Part shown: positions 58,552 to 64,000 of the stretch, one piece after another | Layout: every line of letters starts with the position of its first letter | How positions within the stretch are numbered: the stretch's first letter is position 1 | Assembly: GCA_032207245.1 (NCBI GenBank) | Contig: CM063504.1 | Span: 22,866,991-22,930,990 of the forward strand | DNA: 64,000 nucleotides | Direction of reading: 5' to 3' | Source: Pardosa pseudoannulata | Taxonomy: Eukaryota; Arthropoda; Arachnida; Araneae; Lycosidae | The notes under the pieces: generated by a model | Told to the model about the DNA's origin: nothing | What the model saw: only the letters and a program-made list of their open reading frames with translations | Database searches by the model: none | Program-made: the position numbers and the translations under genes

Positions 58552-59560
58552 TTTTTTCTCTATTTTTTTTTAAGAAATATAAATGGTTTTTTCGTTTTTT
58601 TAAATGTTTTTGACATTTAAAAATTACAATAAATAATAGTACTATAGTATAAAAATAGTACTAATTTACTATTCTCTTTTGAAATATATGTATTTAAATT
58701 TGATGTACCTGGAAAGTTAGTAATTCGATTTTTTTCCCGTATGACCCCAAACACAAATATCTATTCAAATAACACTTATAAATCGTTAAACTAATTATTT
58801 ATTATACTTTTTAAGAACACTTATTTATTGTTATTCCAATATAATTAAAATTTTAAAAAGTATTATGTTCACGTTCTAAAAGGGGTGGGTTTATCAGTGA
58901 ACCCCCCTCAATCCCTTCTACGGCATTCTCTAATGCAAATCGAAGGATTGTAAAAAAAAATTAATACATTCTGCATTTATAAGGTTCATGGGTAATATTT
59001 ATAAACTAATTTCATTAAATTTCAAAGAGCTTATATAGGTGACCTTTAAAGGCTTAAAGGTTCATCCAGGTTTTTTTTCCAGTGTCTTATTGCGAATTTT
59101 ACTTATTCTGTGAAAGAAAGCAAATATCGAAATTTTTTATTCATTTCCTAGTAAACTCATGTGTGGCAGAACGAGTATAAAATTGACATTATTTAATATC
59201 AACAGGAATTTAAAAGAAAAATTGGCTGGTTATGTGGCGTGGTGAAATATACATCATCCAATATATTGATTTTTTTTTTTTATAAAGAATTCGTTTTAAT
59301 CTCGCTGATTTCTGTAAAAAGTCCGTTATAAGTTCGATTTTTGGAAAGGGTCTGTTTTAAGGTTACCCATTTTTATGAAGGATCCGTTTTAAGATCCACG
59401 ACTTTTCTGAAGGGAGTTCTTCCATTTTCGGACCCAATTTTTTCATAGATGAACCTCTGCCTTTCAATCTTTCAATCTTGAAAAATTCGTGTTAAGGCAA
59501 AGGGGTGCACCTTTCGTTTTAACGAGCATATGAAGGGTGAAAGTATGACTTCTTTCTCAA
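58552..59560. other. No gene seen
   Basis: AT-rich. A loose series of TCCGTTTTAAG-like phrases (59325-59400: GTCCGTTATAAG, GTCTGTTTTAAG, ATCCGTTTTAAG) hints at a decayed short tandem repeat. Confidence 0.45.
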
Positions 59561-59789
59561 GTGGGTCCTCGTAATTTTGAAGCAGGGACCAAGCAGAAGA
59601 CCCATAGACTTGGCCTGCCACCCCCAGAGGTATTGATTGAGAACTTGGAGGACATTGTGACCACGAACCTATTTTATGTGCCCCAGTCACCTTTAACGAA
59701 CACGGCGGATCTTAAGCCGGCTCGAGCTCCGAACCCGCAACCTTTCAGTTACTAGAGCGTTACCTTTGCCGACTGAGCTACAGAGGCTC
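59561..59789 (-). mobile_element. SINE-B copy with clear tRNA-like head
   Basis: On the minus strand it begins GAGCCTCTGTAGCTCAGTCG (A-box), then GGTTGCGGGTTCGGAGC (B-box region), and continues through the shared body to CAAAATTACGAGGACCCAC. The far tail (GGTTGGTGTCG part) is missing. The copy least decayed at the tRNA end. Confidence 0.88.
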
Positions 59790-60278
59790 TTTTTACATTT
59801 GTAAAATCTCTGGGCAATTCTAAATTGTTTAAAAGAAACTCCTTAAAATATGCGGTTTAAAACTTTTAAAATTATACAACTTTTGCATTTAATATCATTG
59901 CTATTCAGGAAACTGCAAAAACTTTAAATGCATTTTACTGAAAATGGTGTTTCTTCAACTTGTGCGCACTCTGTAAATAAAAAACTATTACACATATTGG
60001 TTTTAAAGTTTCACAGTAAATACACTATAGATCTACGATGAAACTCTACCAACTTTTTTGTGCTGCTGTTTATATCATTTAATATTTATAGTATTTGAAA
60101 TAGAATTTCTAACATTAAATTAGCTTTTTAGAAAATTTAATCCCCTTAATGTAGTATTTCATATACTTGTTAAATAGGTGGAGAATTATACCTAATAATT
60201 ATTGTTTACAAAAAAAGCAAAAGTAATTATGAAAGCAAAAAACCAAAAGTAATTACTGAAAACAAAACCAAAAGTAAT
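59790..60278. other. No gene seen
   Basis: AT-rich; AAAAGTAATTA recurs three times at 60217-60281. Confidence 0.5.
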
Positions 60279-60286
60279 TAATAAAG

Positions 60287-60590
60287 CAGGGCCGTAGCCA
60301 GAAATTATTTTCGGAGGGGGACCAAGGGAGAAAGACATCTTTTGTTTGTGAATCATGCTTCAATTGATGAAAGGGAAAGCACTGTATTTTTGAAATACAG
60401 TGCTGTATTTAGGAAGACTTTTATGGTCTGAACGGTTTTTTTAAGAGAATAACTGTTTATGTTCATGAACAGCTAGGCAGATAGCACACACGCACACAAA
60501 CGTGGGACATTGTCTACCTACAAAATAGTCTGTCAAAATTTCGGGGGGGGGGACCAGTCCCCAAAATCCCTCCCCCTGCCTACGGCCTTG
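60287..60590. mobile_element. hAT-E MITE with perfect 8 bp target duplication (304 bp)
   Basis: Ends CAGGGCCGTAGCCAG and, inverted, CAAGGCCGTAGGCAG (two mismatches). Flanking octamers TAATAAAG at 60279-60286 and 60591-60598 are identical, which marks it as hAT-type and fairly young. Its interior holds a perfect 12 bp stem AGCACTGTATTT/AAATACAGTGCT with a 3-nt loop (60378-60404) and a G-rich run near the right end. No coding. Confidence 0.93.
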
Positions 60591-60598
60591 TAATAAAG

Positions 60599-61457
60599 CT
60601 TACTTTGTGTTGTTATAAGTCTGTGCACAATGTGTCAGAAAAAATTTCAAACTTTTTAAACAAGCTCTTATTTTTCACCGAAAAGTGAGATCTTGAAGAG
60701 ATCTTTTAGAAACAAAGTAAATTCAACAAAACTAATTAAATAAAAATAGAGAACAAATCCTGAAAATCCCTTGCACTTACGATGACAATAAAAAAAAGAT
60801 ATGATAAGGCGAAAAATAAGAAAAATATCTTCCATTTAAAATTGCTTAAATGTGCCCTTAAATCTACGGGTGCTAGTTGTGTGCTTTACTATTTAAAAGC
60901 GAGCTGTTTTTTAACTTATCTATTATCTGAATCCGAAGAGGCAAGAAAAGCAATGTTTTTCCGTGATTCTGCAAGTTTCTGTTGGAAAAAGGTTAACGCA
61001 TCCTTTCCATCCCACAGCCTGCCGAGGACGCCTACCTGGAGAAATAACTTTCAGCTTATCACCCGGGAATGACGTCAATGATTCCGAGGGATGTCAGTGA
61101 CTCACCAGAAGATGACGTACAAAAAAACAAACAAACGGAAATGTTGGTCAACGGTAAGGACCACTTTACAGACTTCTGTATATAATAAAGAAAATTAGAT
61201 GATGTATTCGGTATGTCACTTTAAAAAACATTTAAATAGCAGAAAATTTTGTGTATTCTGAATTTTTATTTAATCGTAACGAATATCTGAAATTTAACTT
61301 TTAATATTTCCTCCTAGCAAACAAAATATGTACAGCAATAGCAATTTAAAAAAGAAAATTTGAACTTTTTAATTTTAGATGTATTTTAGAACCTCTGAAA
61401 GAGATAAGCAACTTGTGTATGTAAGTATTCATATGCATATATGCGTGTATGTATATG

Positions 61458-61464
<7 letters not shown>
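60599..61464. other. Mostly empty; weak terminal-exon candidate at 61018-61047
   Basis: After a pyrimidine-rich TCCTTTCCATCCCACAG, the plus strand reads CCTGCCGAGGACGCCTACCT and on to GAGAAATAA, i.e. PAEDAYLEK and stop, in GC-rich codons like those of the exon at 5323. AATAAA follows at about 61186. On the opposite strand CCAG|GTAGGC could equally be a donor. Too short to prove. Confidence 0.25.
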
Positions 61465-61491
<27 letters not shown>

Positions 61492-61499
61492 TGTATGCA

Positions 61500-61596
<97 letters not shown>

Positions 61597-61619
61597 CATG
61601 GACGAGTGGTTAAGGCATG
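61465..61619. repeat. (GTAT)n(TA)n microsatellite ending at a SINE-A-like A-box
   Basis: GTAT units to about 61500, then TA to 61594, directly followed by GACATGGACGAGTGGTTAAGG, which looks like the first bases of a tRNA-Ser-type SINE head. No B-box follows. Confidence 0.85.
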
Positions 61620-61978
61620 GAAGACACATTTCATTTCATATATAAAAACTTCTTTATTGTAATCCTTCTGTCCATAGCTATGCTATTTAGAAATCCTTTG
61701 TTCTCCTATTTTGCCACGACAAGCGTGGAGGATGTTATCAGCCCAAGTTCCCGCTCAGAACTGTCTCTTTTGGCGTTGCTACCCAAGAAAAAATCCTATG
61801 TCTATTTCTGCGTTGGCTTCTTCCTTCTGTATAGTTCCGCTCGAGGGTGTGCCTTTCTCCTATTACGTTATCGTTAATGAGTTCTAACTACTTTTAATTA
61901 TAACTCGCTTAATACTTGACCCCCATTTTTAAACCTGACATATACATATGCAGATTTTGCTCAAAATCAAAAATGAAG
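61620..61978. other. No supported gene
   Basis: An 86-codon plus frame ends at 61877. It is hydrophobic and lacks a recognisable family; base composition is slightly richer in GC at 61690-61870. Confidence 0.35.
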
Positions 61979-62152
61979 TTTGGCTTGGATAGCTAAGGTA
62001 AACTTTTTGTGAAAATCAAGATCTACTTTGAATGGGACCTACTACTTAAAGTCGATTCCGAGCAGCTAAGAATATCTATGTCTGTAAAAGTATTTAAATT
62101 CACGGACTACAGCACCGGAAGGCAGTGCTTCGCGCATTCGGTAATCGTCCGG
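61979..62152 (-). mobile_element. SINE-A, old diverged copy
   Basis: GTTTGGCTTGGATAGCTAAG tail, GGGACCTACTACTTAAAGTC and GATTCCGAGCAGCTA body, then GCACCGGAAGGCAGTGCTTCG and CGGTAATCGTCCGGC in place of the head. Order and spacing fit SINE-A. Confidence 0.7.
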
Positions 62153-62559
62153 CAGTCGAAAAGTAGGATGTGTGCAATAAAATTAAATGTTTCAATACCA
62201 AGTCAAAGATGGAGATAAGTTGAGTTAAATGAGTCAAAACCAATTTCAATAAGAAGACCTACTATAAGTCATAAGAAAAGATAAGTTCATCTAAAATGAG
62301 ACTTTAAAAGATATTGTTTTAAAACTAAATCATCAATATTTCTGAACTGTAAGTGCAATCCGTCACTGCTCCGGAAATTATCTTTCTTCTGACATTTCAT
62401 TTGTTAAAGTGTTCTTTGCGTAAACTTCGCAAACCTACACGTGCGCCTCAAACGTAAATAACAACAACCCGAGAAAGAGGAGCCTCAAAAGAACGTAATT
62501 TTCTTGACGCGGGTTTTGACAACTCGGTCGAAGATGATAAATATGAAATAAATCACCAG

Positions 62560-62784
62560 GATTCATTCAATAAAACGGAGCACGAAGGTGAGGGGTGGAT
62601 AGAGTAGGCACCTCCACTTTCTCATCCCACTCTCTCTCGGCGGTGTCGACCCATGACCTGCGCAGACGACGTTCCCGAGACAAATATGTGCTCAGGGAAG
62701 GGAGAAGATCAGTGACCTAGGCAAGGGTGTCCTTCCCTCAGCTACAGAATGAAAATAGTGGGTTGACGTGGGACGCACGCTCAG
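62560..62784 (+). other. GC-richer stretch ending in a splice-donor-like site (possible first exon)
   Basis: 62560-62784 is distinctly GC-richer than its surroundings, holds no long ORF (ATGACCTGCGCAGACGACG opens a 20-codon frame at about 62652), and ends in CTCAG|GTAAGA. It could be a 5' untranslated exon with a promoter upstream. No transcript evidence is visible. Confidence 0.25.
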
Positions 62785-63208
62785 GTAAGATATTAGAGGC
62801 TGATGTGCCAAGAAACGTGCCATAGTTTGGTGGAAAAAAAAGTTCAAAGAGTAAATTGTGTGAACGAGCTCAGGTAAGAGAATTTCACCGACGATATGCC
62901 ATGGTTCGGTAAAAATAAGTACTAATTGTAAATTCAGTTAAATGATAGGAAATAAATAAGCAGATGTTCAAAGAAAGGTGTTAGTTTCGCGTTATTATGT
63001 CGAAAGGACGAATTAACCACACGCTTTCAGGTAAGATAATTAAGGCACAGATATACGAAGAAATGCATAAAGCTTTACCAAAATAAAAATAGAAAGAGTA
63101 AATTGATTGAAAAGCACTTAAGTACAAATAATAATTAACATGCTGATGTACCAAAAAAGTCTCACAGTTTGGAAAAATTAAGTTAAAAGAATAAATTAAA
63201 CGAAAAGG
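62772..63208 (+). repeat. Decayed tandem repeat, about 95 bp units with splice-donor motif
   Basis: Four related units start at about 62772, 62868, 63019 and 63115. Shared order: CTCAGGTAAGAT, GGCTGATGTGCCAAGAAA.GT, (C)ATAGTTTGGT, AAAGAGTAAATTG. CAGGTAAGA is kept in units 1 to 3 (62782, 62871, 63028) and decayed in unit 4 (TTAAGTACAAAT). Unit 2 is shortened internally and followed by extra sequence. Confidence 0.7.
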
Positions 63209-64000
63209 AACGGAAAATAAGAAGGTTTTGAATGTATCTCATATGGGTAAAGCTTTTAATGCTCAGTGCGTTTCCAGTATGTTAGGCAAGTATCACATTT
63301 TTGAAGTTCACGTTTTTGACGTTAAGTCTAATTTATTTTAGTTTACTTTTTGATTCATGGATAGGATAGTGCAGAACATATAGAGAAGTTAACAAATGAT
63401 TTGCTACACATATATTGTTTATAAATACAATTTCTTTATAATATAGCCAATAGAGCAATTTGTCGCAACTTCACGAACTACTATAATGCCTTACCCATTC
63501 ATTTTCATGTTTACAACAGTCAATAGACAAACAATAAATTGCCCTTCCGTTTGAAACTAAAGCCAGAATTGTCATGATTTGAGAATTTGCTCTACTGCGT
63601 GAAATCGCCTTATAAATAAATAGATATTTTGAAACCATATTTTCTTAAAGTTCTTGAGCCAGTTAGAGATTAGATTTTTTACTGTATTAGGAAAAGCCAT
63701 TTTTATGTTTCTTTTACTACTGAAAAATAGCTGCATAATAGTAAAAGGGTTGTTATATTTTGAATAAGTTTGTACTGAGAATGTATTTTAATATCTTAGA
63801 AAAGACAATTTTTAAATTACAAAAATCGTTTCTAAAATCAAGGGCAGACAGCCAGTCTAACCCGACGAAGATAAATTAGCCAAAACACACATCTCTATAA
63901 ATATATACAGACATTATGTGCGTGCCTAAACTCAAAGACACACACAACAAAGAAAGTACATAAATATATTCTCTCAAACGTAGAACTAAGGTTCTATTTT
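63209..64000. other. No gene seen
   Basis: AT-rich to the window edge. No exon, repeat terminus or tandem array recognised. Confidence 0.5.

Noticed and set aside
61617..61877. 86-codon hydrophobic frame with possible membrane segments
   Set aside because: Starts in a SINE-like head next to a microsatellite; hydrophobicity follows from T-rich codons; no family features.

Overview
This is AT-rich, gene-poor animal DNA, dominated by simple repeats and small transposable elements. The metazoan call rests on one clear spliced exon of a spectrin-repeat protein and on tRNA-derived SINEs and hAT, piggyBac and pogo/Tigger-type elements. An arthropod (arachnid or crustacean) is my best guess, from the very dense (TA)n/(CA)n/(GA)n repeats and from a repeat near 51580 of a type common in arthropods, but the taxon is not proven. 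The window opens exactly on a HindIII site, which would fit a cloned insert end. I see no CRISPR array, rRNA gene, functional tRNA gene, bacterial operon or intact viral genome.

Coding content. The only exon I can defend is 5323-5445 (minus strand, 41 codons, phase 0/0, good splice sites, GC-rich codons). It looks like part of a spectrin repeat of the kind found in Trio/Kalirin/Dbs/puratrophin/SESTD1-like proteins. The rest of the gene is either outside the window or not recognisable, so most of the window may be intron or intergenic DNA. Two weaker exon candidates lie at 61018-61047 (plus) and about 62560-62784 (plus). Three transposase remnants are recognisable: a piggyBac C-terminal cysteine-rich domain (10346-10546) and two hAT C-terminal dimerisation regions (30628-30846 and 32161-32385).

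Mobile DNA. SINE-A is about 170-180 bp, has a tRNA-Ser-like head and ends in CCAAACCAAACC; about 16 copies or fragments lie between 1398 and 62152, several with 10-14 bp target duplications. SINE-B is about 300 bp, also tRNA-derived, with four copies. TTAA-flanked piggyBac-type elements lie at 10163-10725, 13223-13745 and 45630-45943, with a one-ended copy at 56769. hAT-type elements lie at 24864-25653, 30506-30989, 31811-32616 and 60287-60590, the last with a perfect 8 bp target duplication, plus single termini. A pogo/Tigger-like element lies at 44436-45014, with a fragment at 6307-6440. Unclassified families are repeat C (three copies) and repeat D (two copies of 218 bp with TG...CA ends).

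Duplications and secondary structure. There is a tandem duplication of about 791 bp at 34867-36447, an older one at 26435-27145, a 212 bp duplication at the left edge, a 95 bp one at 43091-43280 and a 55 bp one in GA-rich DNA near 36841. A SINE-containing foldback at 5995-6240 could form a long hairpin. At 62772-63208 a decayed repeat of about 95 bp carries a splice-donor-like CAGGTAAG in three units. I did not find a coherent new multi-gene system; the interest lies in transposon structure.
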